Positions 17,699 to 25,596 of a DNA stretch of 64,000 bases are shown here, piece after piece. The notes below the pieces were generated by a model. That model had not been told where the DNA came from, did no database searches, and worked only from the letters and a program-made list of their open reading frames with translations. The DNA lies in contig NZ_JHYD01000015.1 of the NCBI RefSeq assembly GCF_000621505.1, positions 124,001 to 188,000 on the forward strand. The letters are read 5' to 3'. Both the position numbers and the translations under genes were made by a program. The stretch's first letter is position 1; every line of letters starts with the position of its first letter. Source of the stretch: Ruminiclostridium cellobioparum DSM 1351 = ATCC 15832. GTDB taxonomy: Bacteria > Bacillota > Clostridia > Acetivibrionales > DSM-1351.

Positions 17699-17761
17699 AA
17701 CATTCCTCATTTCACCGTTATGGCAGTGTAGCAAAAATTAATGAAAATCTATCAGTCTCCT

Positions 17762-18265
17762 CTACAGCAGGTACTGATAAAATAAACAATCCAAATATCT
17801 TCCAAATTTATAGCCTGTTTCCTTTAAATGCCCGCACAGCTCAAAGCCGTACTTTTCATGCATTTTTATGCTAACCTCATTATCTGAAGTGATGCAGGAA
17901 ATTATTGCATGAAAGCTTTTTTCCCTGCCGGCCTCGATTACCGCCCGCATTAATTCATTGCCTATACCCCTTCTTTGATAATCAGGATGGATATATACCG
18001 ACAACTCGCAGGTATCCTTATACCCCTCTTTGGCCTTGAATTCGGACAGACAGGCATAACCTGCAACACACCCCTCCAGTTCATAGACAATCAAAGGATG
18101 CCTGTGATTGTAATGGGAGAACCAAACAGCTCTCTGTTCCACAGTTTGAGGGTTAATATCAAATGAGGCAGTTGTATTTTCAACCGCCCAATTGTATATC
18201 TCTGTAATTACAGGTAAATCAGTCTCGTTTGCCGTACGTATAAGTGCTCCCATTTTAACATCCAT
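17762..18265 (-). CDS. GNAT N-acetyltransferase (phosphinothricin acetyltransferase-like)
   Basis: 167 residues forming a single GNAT domain close to the Pat/YncA group: IRTANETDLPVITEIYNWAVENTTASF at the N-terminus, the acetyl-CoA loop HPDYQRRGIGNELMRAVIE (about 98-115), and HEKYGFELCGHLKETGYKFGRYLD at the C-terminus. Such enzymes acetylate amino groups of small molecules, amino-acid analogues or methionine sulfone/sulfoximine; the true substrate here is unknown. It sits between pspA and the two-TM gene on the same strand, 34 bases after pspA. A second in-frame ATG at codon 5 is an alternative start. Confidence 0.88.
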   Translation of the reverse strand: MDVKMGALIRTANETDLPVITEIYNWAVENTTASFDINPQTVEQRAVWFSHYNHRHPLIVYELEGCVAGYACLSEFKAKEGYKDTCELSVYIHPDYQRRGIGNELMRAVIEAGREKSFHAIISCITSDNEVSIKMHEKYGFELCGHLKETGYKFGRYLDCLFYQYLL

Positions 18266-18299
18266 TCCCCATGTATAAGTTTAAGTTTGATTTATTTTA

Positions 18300-19031
18300 T
18301 TAATTTGAAGCCTTATTTTCGGTTTTTTCCTTTACCTCAAAACCGCCGTTATCTCCGCCTAGCATTGCCTCAGCCCTGGCTCTCGCTCTGTCTCTTGCCG
18401 AATTCATATCAAGTCTCTTCAGCTTCATATCAATATTGTCATTATTAAGAGATTCAACAGCATTTGCTCTTGCAGTCTTTTTATTGACTATTTCACGGGC
18501 TCTGTCAAGGTTGTCGTTGACACTGCCCACACGGCTGTTCTTAGAGGTGTATTGCGCATTGACAGAATTGATGTTTTCGCGGAGATTTGCCATTTTAGCC
18601 TGTGACTTGAGAGTTTTAAGCTCGTTAAGCTTGGCATTCATTTCAGACTCAAATATCTTATAATCTTCACGTATTTTCTCAACCTGAACCATTGCATTCT
18701 CATAGGTGGCCTTATGGGTCTCAAATACTGTCTGATATTCCTCTTCCTGAACGAGAAGTTCCACAAGCAGCTCCTTGTCTCCGGTTCTGGAAGCAGATTC
18801 CACTCTTGCCTTTATGGCATTGAGATTTCTTTCCGCGTTTTTCATTTCTATTTTTATCATTTCAGCACTTGTCTGGATTTCAATTATCTGGTGCTCGGCC
18901 TCACGTCTTGCCTTGTCAATCTGGTTTTTAATATCTTCAAACAATGCTTCCGGATTTCTCTCTTCCAATCCTCCGACAAATAATCCGAAAAATCCTCTGA
19001 ACATCTGTCCAAGCCTGCTAAATAAGCCCAT
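18300..19031 (-). CDS. pspA: PspA/IM30 (Vipp1) family membrane-stress protein
   Basis: 243 residues: an N-terminal amphipathic helix (GLFSRLGQMFRGFFGLFVGG) then the PspA signature region (NPEALFEDIKNQIDKAR) and long helices to about residue 205, ending in a short polar tail. PspA belongs to the ESCRT-III superfamily and forms rods that bind and reshape damaged membranes. The tail (about 215-243) is low-complexity and acidic. AAGGAGG precedes the ATG. It is downstream of a Vps4/Cdc48-type AAA ATPase gene, a pairing that recalls ESCRT-III with Vps4. The usual pspB/pspC/pspF partners are not seen. Confidence 0.93.
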   Translation of the reverse strand: MGLFSRLGQMFRGFFGLFVGGLEERNPEALFEDIKNQIDKARREAEHQIIEIQTSAEMIKIEMKNAERNLNAIKARVESASRTGDKELLVELLVQEEEYQTVFETHKATYENAMVQVEKIREDYKIFESEMNAKLNELKTLKSQAKMANLRENINSVNAQYTSKNSRVGSVNDNLDRAREIVNKKTARANAVESLNNDNIDMKLKRLDMNSARDRARARAEAMLGGDNGGFEVKEKTENKASN

Positions 19032-19157
19032 TACACTTCCTCCTTAAAATTTGATAATGTCTTTTATAAGTTTGTTTATAATTTCAAATATCCAATACTT
19101 TAAATTTATAATAAAAAGCTGCTAAAGTAAATATCCTTTTAACATTATTATAAATAT

Positions 19158-20771
19158 TTATGCCTGTTTTGACACTTTTTCAAATCTTCCCCAATACCTC
19201 TTGGGAAGCAGGTCTATATCGTCACATTCAGCCAACGCCAATTCAGTCATAAATTCAATATCCTGTGTACTGGGCCTGCACTTTTTCAGTGCCTCCTTCA
19301 GAATGGGTCCTGTTATCACGGGGTGTTCCTCTTTTTTGTTGCAGGCCAGTTCATAAGCTTTTCTTACCACAGTGTCTATCTCTGCTCCTGTATAGTTTTC
19401 GGCAAGCTTTGAGAAGGGCAGGAAATCCTGAATATTTGTAGCTATGCCATATTTGTTAATAACTATCTTGAAAATTTGAGCCCGCTCCTCCTGTTCAGGC
19501 AGAAGCACAGGTATTTTTTTGTCAAACCTTCCCGCTCTCTTCAGTGCGGCGTCAAGCAGGTCGGGTCTGTTGGTGGCTGCTATGAATATAATTCTTCCCC
19601 TATTATTTGTATTACCGGTGAACTGTAAAAATTCGCTGAAAATATTTCTGCTAACGCCGCTGTCCCCGGATTCTCCTCTTCTGAAAGCGGTGTCTATCTC
19701 ATCCACAAAAACAATAACAGGTTCCTGGGATTTTGCACCCAGCAAACACTTTTTGAAATTCTTTTCGCTTTCACCCACGTACTGCCCCAATATCCTGGAC
19801 ATATCTATCTTCACGCAATTAAACCCGCTGGATTTGGCCAGAGCTTCTACCAGCAGGGTTTTACCGGTACCCGACGGCCCACATAAAAGTATTCCCATCG
19901 GAACTCTCCTTGAGTCGCCTCTTCTGACGGGTTCGATAATATTTTTAGTCAGATAGGCCTTGGCAGCATCCATACCGCCAAGATCATCAAAATCTATTTC
20001 GGGATATATAAATTCAAGCACATCTCCGTATTCCTTCTGCAGGACATCGTGCTTTTTCTGCTTGATGAATTCAAAGGTAATGGGCACCCCTTCGGCTTCA
20101 GCCTTAAGCTTTATATCCTTGATGCTCTTTCTGTTAAGTCCCGAGGACAGCTTTGCGAATTCCTCCAGGGAGATCCCGGAGTGGGCCGTTTTGTCCTCCA
20201 GAAGATAACTGATATAATCTTTTCTCTCTGCTTCACCGGGCAGCTCCACCAATACCGGCTCAATACGGTAGGCCGGCTTCAGAAACTCCCTGCTGATGTC
20301 CGCAAGGTTGTCGGCCAGCATGAATATGGTGCTTCCCACCGAGGATATCCGTGGATTGACCGACCATTCGGACAGCCATATGAGTGCCATTCTTTCTTCG
20401 AGAGTCATGCTTCCCAGATCGCCGGCCGGCACGATTTTTTCGGCATGGTCAATAAACAGCGCCATTTTGGTGTTCCGGAGAGCCATATCTATAAAAGGAA
20501 ATATCTTGGACGGCATGGACCTGAAAAGATTTGAAACCTCATTCCCGGTAATCATGTTGAATTCCCGTTCCATTGAAGGTTCCAGAAAAGTCAGTCCCCT
20601 TGATATATCATAAAAAGCAACTATCCCGAAATTTCTCTGTTTTATAAACTCATCATCCAGGTATCTGAATATGTTCCTGCTGTTATCCATCAGATCCTTT
20701 ACATTAAAATAAAACAAAAATTCATGTGATATTCCGGATTTATATTTTGACAAAAATTCATTGAACCACAT
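19158..20771 (-). CDS. Cdc48/Vps4-like AAA ATPase with degenerate N-terminal ATPase-like domain
   Basis: 537 residues. The C-terminal part is a classic AAA module: DLGGMD (about 267), Walker A GPSGTGKT (about 295-305), the pore region around GQYVGESEKNF, Walker B VIFVDEIDTAF (about 345-360), sensor 1 AATNRPD and the arginine finger AGRFD. The first 230 residues resemble a second, inactive ATPase domain: a Walker-B-like ALFIDHAEKI is seen but no P-loop. It is the first gene before pspA, 126 bases apart. By family it would unfold or disassemble a protein polymer; PspA is the obvious candidate substrate, but that is inference. Confidence 0.85.
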   Translation of the reverse strand: MWFNEFLSKYKSGISHEFLFYFNVKDLMDNSRNIFRYLDDEFIKQRNFGIVAFYDISRGLTFLEPSMEREFNMITGNEVSNLFRSMPSKIFPFIDMALRNTKMALFIDHAEKIVPAGDLGSMTLEERMALIWLSEWSVNPRISSVGSTIFMLADNLADISREFLKPAYRIEPVLVELPGEAERKDYISYLLEDKTAHSGISLEEFAKLSSGLNRKSIKDIKLKAEAEGVPITFEFIKQKKHDVLQKEYGDVLEFIYPEIDFDDLGGMDAAKAYLTKNIIEPVRRGDSRRVPMGILLCGPSGTGKTLLVEALAKSSGFNCVKIDMSRILGQYVGESEKNFKKCLLGAKSQEPVIVFVDEIDTAFRRGESGDSGVSRNIFSEFLQFTGNTNNRGRIIFIAATNRPDLLDAALKRAGRFDKKIPVLLPEQEERAQIFKIVINKYGIATNIQDFLPFSKLAENYTGAEIDTVVRKAYELACNKKEEHPVITGPILKEALKKCRPSTQDIEFMTELALAECDDIDLLPKRYWGRFEKVSKQA

Positions 20772-20876
20772 ATATTATCCTTTTCCAGCTTGCATTTTTT
20801 ATTTTATTATTATAATAATTATATACAAAAAAACAAAAAAAGTCTGCTAATAGTAAGGTTAAACATTTGTTATTTA

Positions 20877-21560
20877 TTACCTGTTTTTTTGCATTTTAAT
20901 TGAACTCAGGATTGTTTCCTCCTGATTCTGAATATGGGTTTTAGCCAGGCTTCTTGAAGCCTCAATTGCCCTTGACGAAATTGCCTCATAAATGTCATTG
21001 TGCTCTTTAATGAGATTTTTAGGACTGTTGTAATCCTTTATATAAATGACTCTGAATCTCTGAACCTGCTCTCTGAGGTTGTTCAGGATATTAAGCAGCT
21101 TGTCGTTTCTGGATGCCCTGTATATAATGTCGTGGAACTCGGCATCTTTTTTTATTGAGCCGTTAAGATTTTCCTTTTCAATATATGAGGAAAACTGGAG
21201 ATTTATATGCTTGAGTTCCTTCAGCTCGTCATCGGTAATTCTTTCTGCCGCGAGAGCGGTAGCCAGACCATCAAGGGATGCACGCACTTCCAGCACATCC
21301 ATTATATCCTTGACTGAAAGCTCTGCAACATGGGCACCCTTTCTCGGTATCATGTCAACAAGCCCTTCCAACTCCAGCTTTCTGATAGCCTCCCTTACCG
21401 GAGTCCTGCTGACACCCATTTTCTCAGCCAGCTGTACCTCCATTAAGCGTTCTCCGGGACGGAGCTCTCCAATAATGATAGCTTCCCTTAAGGAATTAAA
21501 AATAACCTCCCTTAAGGGCTTATAATCGTTTAGATTGATTTTTGATAGTTTACCTGCCAT
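20877..21560 (-). CDS. GntR-family (FadR/FCD-type) transcriptional regulator
   Basis: Start at the ATG at 21560, five bases after AAGGAGG, giving 227 residues; the longer reading would overlap ispE by 25 bases. The N-terminal winged helix (about 10-75) has LREAIIIGELRPGERLMEVQLAEKMGVSRTPVREAIRKLELEGLV, the clear GntR signature. The C-terminal FCD domain (about 85-215) includes the metal-type positions in FHDIIYRASRN and KEHNDIYEAI. FCD ligands are usually organic acids. It follows ispE by 14 bases, so it is probably co-transcribed, but its target genes cannot be told from here. Confidence 0.9.
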   Translation of the reverse strand: MAGKLSKINLNDYKPLREVIFNSLREAIIIGELRPGERLMEVQLAEKMGVSRTPVREAIRKLELEGLVDMIPRKGAHVAELSVKDIMDVLEVRASLDGLATALAAERITDDELKELKHINLQFSSYIEKENLNGSIKKDAEFHDIIYRASRNDKLLNILNNLREQVQRFRVIYIKDYNSPKNLIKEHNDIYEAISSRAIEASRSLAKTHIQNQEETILSSIKMQKNR

Positions 21561-21574
21561 AGCTGCCTCCTTAA

Positions 21575-22420
21575 TCAAACTGTATGAGTTAATATGCACT
21601 CATGTTTACTGTTTTTTATTTTATTAAACGCGTACTCTGCTTTGTCTGCATCTTCAAATATCCCGAATACCGTGGGGCCGCTTCCGCTCATCATACTGCC
21701 CAGAGCACCGAGCTTTACCAGTTCACTCTTAATGGCATCGATAACCGGATACTTCTCACGTGTCACACTTTCCAGGACGTTTTTCATATTAGCGGCCAAA
21801 TTTCTTTTGTTTCCTGAAGCCAAAGCCGAAATAAGCATTTGCGTGTCTGGTCTTTCCTTAACCTTTTCCAATTTAAAGTTCTTATATACCCAGGCGGTGG
21901 ATACCCCTATCCTGGGCTTTACCAGTACCAACGGTATATTCCCTGCGGCCGGCAGGAGTGTGAGCTTTTCTCCGATGCCTTCGGCCAGGGCCGTTCCGCC
22001 CATGATACAATACGGGACATCGGCTCCGATTGTCTTTCCCAGCTGCATCAGTTCGGCCTGTTCCGCACCCAGCTCAAACAGGGAATCAATACCCTTCAGA
22101 ACCGCTGCCGCATCAGTGCTCCCCCCTGCGAGGCCGGCAGCAACAGGTATACTCTTGCTGATCTCCACTCTTACGCCGGCCTTGATTCCATATCTGCCAA
22201 GCATGGCTTCGGCTGCCTTGTATGCAATGTTTGAGCTGTTGTTGGGGACATAGGGAGCTTCACACATTATTTCCACTCCGGCTGGAATTTTACGAATAGA
22301 TATAGTATCATGTAATTGTATTGTCTGCATGATCATTTGAAGGGTATGATATCCGTCATCTCTTTTTCCCAAAACATCCAACGACAAATTGATCTTTGCA
22401 TGTGCTTTAAATGAAATCAT
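21575..22420 (-). CDS. ispE: 4-diphosphocytidyl-2-C-methyl-D-erythritol kinase
   Basis: 281 residues, normal for IspE. This GHMP kinase phosphorylates CDP-methylerythritol in the MEP route to isoprenoids. Motifs: AHAKINLSLDVLGKRDDGYHTLQMIMQ at the N-terminus, the GHMP ATP loop IPVAAGLAGGSTDAAA (about 91-106), GADVPYCIMGG and the C-terminal MMSGSGPTVFGIF. AGGAAGAG precedes the ATG. Its place near veg and a yabG-like gene matches the conserved order seen in Bacillus (yabG-veg-sspF-ispE), with sipL in the position between veg and ispE. Confidence 0.95.
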   Translation of the reverse strand: MISFKAHAKINLSLDVLGKRDDGYHTLQMIMQTIQLHDTISIRKIPAGVEIMCEAPYVPNNSSNIAYKAAEAMLGRYGIKAGVRVEISKSIPVAAGLAGGSTDAAAVLKGIDSLFELGAEQAELMQLGKTIGADVPYCIMGGTALAEGIGEKLTLLPAAGNIPLVLVKPRIGVSTAWVYKNFKLEKVKERPDTQMLISALASGNKRNLAANMKNVLESVTREKYPVIDAIKSELVKLGALGSMMSGSGPTVFGIFEDADKAEYAFNKIKNSKHECILTHTV

Positions 22421-22556
22421 CTATTCTCTTCCTTTAATAATTAGTTTAGTACATTATATACAAAATACAATTTATATTCAATACAAATCAATAACGGGAG
22501 TACTTTCAAAGTTATACACAAATTATTTTACTACTTTTAAATACATTTTAACACAT

Positions 22557-22586
22557 AAAAAAAGATGCCTGAAAAATTCAGGCACC
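22557..22586 (-). terminator. Rho-independent terminator of sipL
   Basis: On the - strand, GCCTGAA, a three-base loop and TTCAGGC are followed after three bases by seven T. It lies just after the sipL stop. Confidence 0.85.
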
Positions 22587-22624
22587 AGTTCTTAAATATT
22601 TTCCTATGGAATTGTAAATTATTT

Positions 22625-24193
22625 CTAAATGGCCTTCTTCAATACAAGAATCTGCTGGCCTACCATCAAAACATCCCTGTCCTGGAAATTATTGATTTTC
22701 ATTAAAATATCCACAGTTGTTCCGTATCTCTTTGCAATTTTCCACAAACTGTCCCCGGGCTGTGTAATATATATTATAACACTGGGCATTGACTGCAGCT
22801 TCTTCTCATCAATCTGTCCTTCATTGGCTTTAAATATGACCGGAACCTTCTTTTTGGCCTCCACTTTTGTATTTACACCTATGGCCACTCTTATCTCCAC
22901 CTGGTTCGAAGAGACCATACTGTAGTTGCAATGCTCCATTTCCAGGGATACATTCGGTTTCATGTCCCTGTTGATCCCCTTTATCTCTATCTCATGCTTG
23001 AAGGGAATATCCTTCTTGCAGCAGAATATGGGCTGCTCTTCACTGTTAGCCAGATAAAGCAGGTTGTTTTGAACCGACCCTTCGATTACGACCTTATCCT
23101 CTTCAAGCCGCATATCGGCTGTATTGTACTTCGATAAAACATTGAAAATTTCCGAAACTTCTGGTGAGCACTCATTTAAATCAACAAGATCCCTTATTGT
23201 AATCTGACTCCTGTTTTCTGCAAATATTTCGTCCAGTTCAATAGTGCTCCTCTCCAGTGAAATCCTCAGCTTTGGGCTGTATGCGTCTGCCAGGATCTCG
23301 GCCTCTTTTCTGCTGGTACCTTCCACATAGATATTTAAGTTAACCTCAGCTCTTAAGCTTCTGAGCTCTCCGTCCGCATCCTCTGCAGCATCAACCTTGT
23401 AATCTACCAGATCATAGTCAACATCAACAAGGGTATCATCATCTACGCCGTCAAGGTCAACAAACTGCGTAAAGGCTACCTCATTTTCCATGTACTGCAT
23501 ACTTCTTGACTCATCATCAGCCACATAAAGCGTGGAAATAGCTATATCTCCCTTGACTATGACCCTGCCGTCGGCTATTTTGAAATCCTTGCCGGTTATC
23601 TTTACATCGTTGCTCAGAACCTCTCCAATGGTGGGTTTGCTGGAGGGCAGGTCAAGATCCTCCTTGATTACATAGTTTACCTTGTTGCTGCCCAGATACG
23701 AGTTCAATACGACATTGTCGGTGAGGACCTGGACATCCTCCAGTCCTGCCACACCTGAGCAATACTCCCTTTCAAGCTCATCCTGAGCCCTGCAGTTCAG
23801 GGAAAGTATAGATTTTACATTTATTTTCCTTCCATTCAGAAGATTATAATCCATATGTTCCAGAATACCTTTTGTTCTGCATTTCATTCCTCCTCTGACA
23901 CCGGGTATATCAAGAGTGTAGGAAAAAGGTATATTTGATATTATACTTTTAACGCTTCTAGCTTCATCGTCCGAGACATAAAGAATCTTACACACAATGC
24001 AGCCCGAGGCGACTGCTCTGTCTGTTCCCGCATCACAGCCAGTAACAAAAACATCTCCGTCTAGAAGAAGCACTCTGGCAATGTCCGGTTTTGTATCCGG
24101 TACTATTATGTCATTTTCGATAACTGTCTGAATTGTATCCTCACCTAATAAATTATTCACCTTAAAGGCCTCTTTAACTAACTCCAGAGACAT
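22625..24193 (-). CDS. sipL: SipL-like spore envelope protein (DUF3794 repeats + LysM)
   Basis: 522 residues. Two to three DUF3794 (SipL-SPOCS) units are seen: TIQTVIENDIIVPDTKPDIARVL at about 18-40 is repeated as NYVIKEDLDLPSSKPTIGEVL at about 173-195, each followed by beta-rich sequence. The C-terminus (about 470-518) is a LysM domain, ITQPGDSLWKIAKRYGTTVDILMKIN. In Clostridioides difficile SipL binds SpoIVA and is required for coat attachment and engulfment. Acidic composition is normal for this family. A sigma-E-like promoter and a structured leader lie upstream and a terminator follows. Confidence 0.9.
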   Translation of the reverse strand: MSLELVKEAFKVNNLLGEDTIQTVIENDIIVPDTKPDIARVLLLDGDVFVTGCDAGTDRAVASGCIVCKILYVSDDEARSVKSIISNIPFSYTLDIPGVRGGMKCRTKGILEHMDYNLLNGRKINVKSILSLNCRAQDELEREYCSGVAGLEDVQVLTDNVVLNSYLGSNKVNYVIKEDLDLPSSKPTIGEVLSNDVKITGKDFKIADGRVIVKGDIAISTLYVADDESRSMQYMENEVAFTQFVDLDGVDDDTLVDVDYDLVDYKVDAAEDADGELRSLRAEVNLNIYVEGTSRKEAEILADAYSPKLRISLERSTIELDEIFAENRSQITIRDLVDLNECSPEVSEIFNVLSKYNTADMRLEEDKVVIEGSVQNNLLYLANSEEQPIFCCKKDIPFKHEIEIKGINRDMKPNVSLEMEHCNYSMVSSNQVEIRVAIGVNTKVEAKKKVPVIFKANEGQIDEKKLQSMPSVIIYITQPGDSLWKIAKRYGTTVDILMKINNFQDRDVLMVGQQILVLKKAI

Positions 24194-24282
24194 TTCTCCA
24201 TCCTCCCCCTATTTGAATTGATACATCTTTAATTATCAAGGCGAAAAACCTGCTAATCAATAAATCTGCTATGTAATATATA

Positions 24283-24408
24283 TTAGTATCCCGGGAAAAA
24301 TATGCGTAAAAAAAGAGACTTATTTTTACCAAGTCCCCCTGTTTCCCACATGCAATATTCTGTATATTCAAGGCGCATCCTTTGGGCGAATTTCCCTGAT
24401 GACTGCAT
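24283..24408 (-). CDS. Possible 41-residue leader peptide upstream of sipL
   Basis: ATG at 24408, preceded closely by AGAGGA, opens a 41-codon frame rich in aromatic and basic residues (MQSSGKFAQRM at its start). It lies in the transcript leader between a sigma-E-like promoter and sipL. A terminator-like hairpin with seven T lies within it. The ribosome site is close to the ATG and no homologue is recognised, so it could be chance. Confidence 0.25.
   Translation of the reverse strand: MQSSGKFAQRMRLEYTEYCMWETGGLGKNKSLFLRIFFPGY
24308..24337 (-). terminator. Terminator-like hairpin in the sipL leader
   Basis: On the - strand GGGACTT (24331-24337) and AAGTCTC (24315-24321) form a 7-bp stem with one G-U pair, followed directly by seven T (24308-24314). 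It lies between the putative promoter and sipL, so it would act as an attenuator or end a short leader RNA. Confidence 0.5.
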
Positions 24409-24430
24409 TGTCCTCTAAAAAATTCACTCC

Positions 24431-24459
24431 AAATTATGCACCCAATATGCAGAATATTG
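24431..24459 (-). promoter_or_regulatory. Sigma-E-like promoter for sipL
   Basis: On the - strand CAATATT (24453-24459) and CATAATTT (24431-24438) are 14 nt apart, near the mother-cell sigma-E pattern (kmATATT, 13-15 nt, CATACAnT). sipL is a sigma-E gene in C. difficile. A start near 24424 would leave a leader of about 230 nt. Confidence 0.4.
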
Positions 24460-24470
24460 TACTAGAAAAC

Positions 24471-24500
24471 AAAAAAGTCATTATAAAAATGACCTTTTTT
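24471..24500. terminator. Bidirectional terminator after veg
   Basis: The stem GTCATT/AATGAC with a five-base loop has six A before it and a T-run after it, so it can end transcription on either strand. On the - strand it closes the veg transcript before the sipL promoter. A second small palindrome (CTCTC/GAGAG) lies nearer the veg stop. Confidence 0.75.
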
Positions 24501-24592
24501 GCAAACCCATATAAAAGTCAGGGTTTAATTATATTATTAAGTTTTCTCAGAAAGCGTTGTCAACTCTCTCAAGAGAGGTTAAATAAACAAGT

Positions 24593-24859
24593 CTAGCATA
24601 CCTGAATTTTTTTGTCATCCTTATATACAACCAATTCAACTGCTTTTGTCAGTATATCAGTGTAGCTATATGAAACCCTTCTGGTATTATCGTACTCGTT
24701 CTCGAATTTAACTACAAAAATACTTGGATAAGTATTTTCAAGAACACCTTCTCTAATAAAAGATTTTTTGCGGCCTTTGTTTGCCCTGAGTTGTACCTTC
24801 TCACCAATACAACCTTCAATGTCCCTCTTTATCTGAAAGAGTTCGCCTCGATCTATCAT
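24593..24859 (-). CDS. veg: Veg family protein
   Basis: 88 residues with the Veg (DUF1021) pattern: IKRDIEGCIGEKVQLRANKGRKKSFIREGVLENTYPSIFVVKFE, an Sm-like small beta fold, then RRVSYSYTDILT. Veg is a short, abundant protein of vegetative Firmicutes linked to biofilm gene control in B. subtilis; its molecular role is unsettled. GAGGTGATAGC precedes the ATG. Two consensus sigma-A promoters stand in tandem upstream, matching the known strength of the Bacillus veg promoter. It sits between a yabG-like gene and sipL/ispE, the conserved order. Confidence 0.92.
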   Translation of the reverse strand: MIDRGELFQIKRDIEGCIGEKVQLRANKGRKKSFIREGVLENTYPSIFVVKFENEYDNTRRVSYSYTDILTKAVELVVYKDDKKIQVC

Positions 24860-24886
24860 GCTATCACCTCATCATCAGTTTAATTA

Positions 24887-24915
24887 ATTATAGCATAAAT
24901 GAATCTGCTTGTCAA
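24887..24915 (-). promoter_or_regulatory. Consensus sigma-A promoter of veg (proximal)
   Basis: TTGACA (24910-24915), 17 nt, TATAAT (24887-24892) on the - strand: both hexamers and the spacing are exact. Confidence 0.9.
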
Positions 24916-24924
24916 AAATATTAT

Positions 24925-24953
24925 ATTATACAAGCGTATTGCATCTATGTCAA
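24925..24953 (-). promoter_or_regulatory. Consensus sigma-A promoter of veg (distal)
   Basis: TTGACA (24948-24953), 17 nt, TATAAT (24925-24930) on the - strand: both hexamers and spacing are exact. It lies 38 bases upstream of the proximal copy, so the two polymerase sites abut. Confidence 0.9.
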
Positions 24954-25099
24954 GCATTTTTTTGAGTTTTACCGCCTATATTACCCAAAAACAAGGGGTT
25001 TTGGTGAAATTTAGCATTGATTATTTCCAAAAAACCTCAAATAATTTCAAGAGAGCCTCAATTGGAAATTTAAGTAATCGGGTATTTCCAGTTCTTGTC

Positions 25100-25273
25100 C
25101 TATTGCTTTATATCAAGATCTTCCTCTTCTGCGTCCGCAATTAACCTGACATCTACACCCTTTAAAATAATGACTTTCTTTCCGTTAACATATCTTATAT
25201 CAGATACCTTGAAAAGAACATCTTTCTGGTAAGACTTTCTATATACCAGGCTACCTATTTCAATTTGCTGCAT
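25100..25273 (-). CDS. Truncated YabG-like N-terminal fragment
   Basis: 57 residues from the ATG at 25273 (AAGG six bases before). The sequence IEIGSLVYRKSYQKDVLFKV and ILKGVDVRLIADAEEEDL matches the start of the sporulation protease YabG, which is normally close to 290 residues. It stops just after this segment, and the following bases hold no recognisable YabG sequence, so the peptidase part is absent. Position upstream of veg is where full yabG sits in Bacillus. It may be a relic or a free-standing small beta-barrel protein. Function unknown. Confidence 0.65.
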   Translation of the reverse strand: MQQIEIGSLVYRKSYQKDVLFKVSDIRYVNGKKVIILKGVDVRLIADAEEEDLDIKQ

Positions 25274-25596
25274 AAATTGCCTTCCCCTCATAGTTTATTA
25301 TGCCAACTTTTGAATTAATTATTATGATTGTATGTAACCAAAAAATTCAAAAATTTTTTATATTATATTTTATGCGTTTATTTGCGGGTTGGTGATTTTG
25401 AGTATATTGTATTTCTTTATTATACCCCATTGTACCTCTTTCCCAGCCTGTTTTTCTTCATATCCCTAATTTTTTTTGAACTTTGGTATTTGTTGTTGTA
25501 TAATCAAAATTGCACAGTATTTTTTCGCAATTCCAGTTTAATTGCCCATAAATTTTTTAAATAAATTTTAAGTGACTTTCAGGAAGGAGAAACACA
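25274..25596. other. Divergent intergenic region yabG-like / fhs
   Basis: 323 AT-rich bases. It holds the fhs promoter on the + strand (25476-25504). No tetrahydrofolate or other riboswitch pattern, and no further gene, was recognised. Confidence 0.6.
25476..25504 (+). promoter_or_regulatory. Sigma-A promoter of fhs
   Basis: TTGAAC (25476-25481), 17 nt, TATAAT (25499-25504), about 90 bases before the fhs start. Confidence 0.7.

Noticed and set aside
24174-24371. 65-codon frame overlapping the start of sipL
   Set aside because: No ribosome site, runs into sipL out of frame, hydrophobic sequence without pattern. The alternative 41-codon frame was kept only as a low-confidence item.
25274-25596. 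Tetrahydrofolate riboswitch before fhs
   Set aside because: No matching conserved blocks or stem pattern; the leader is short and AT-rich.
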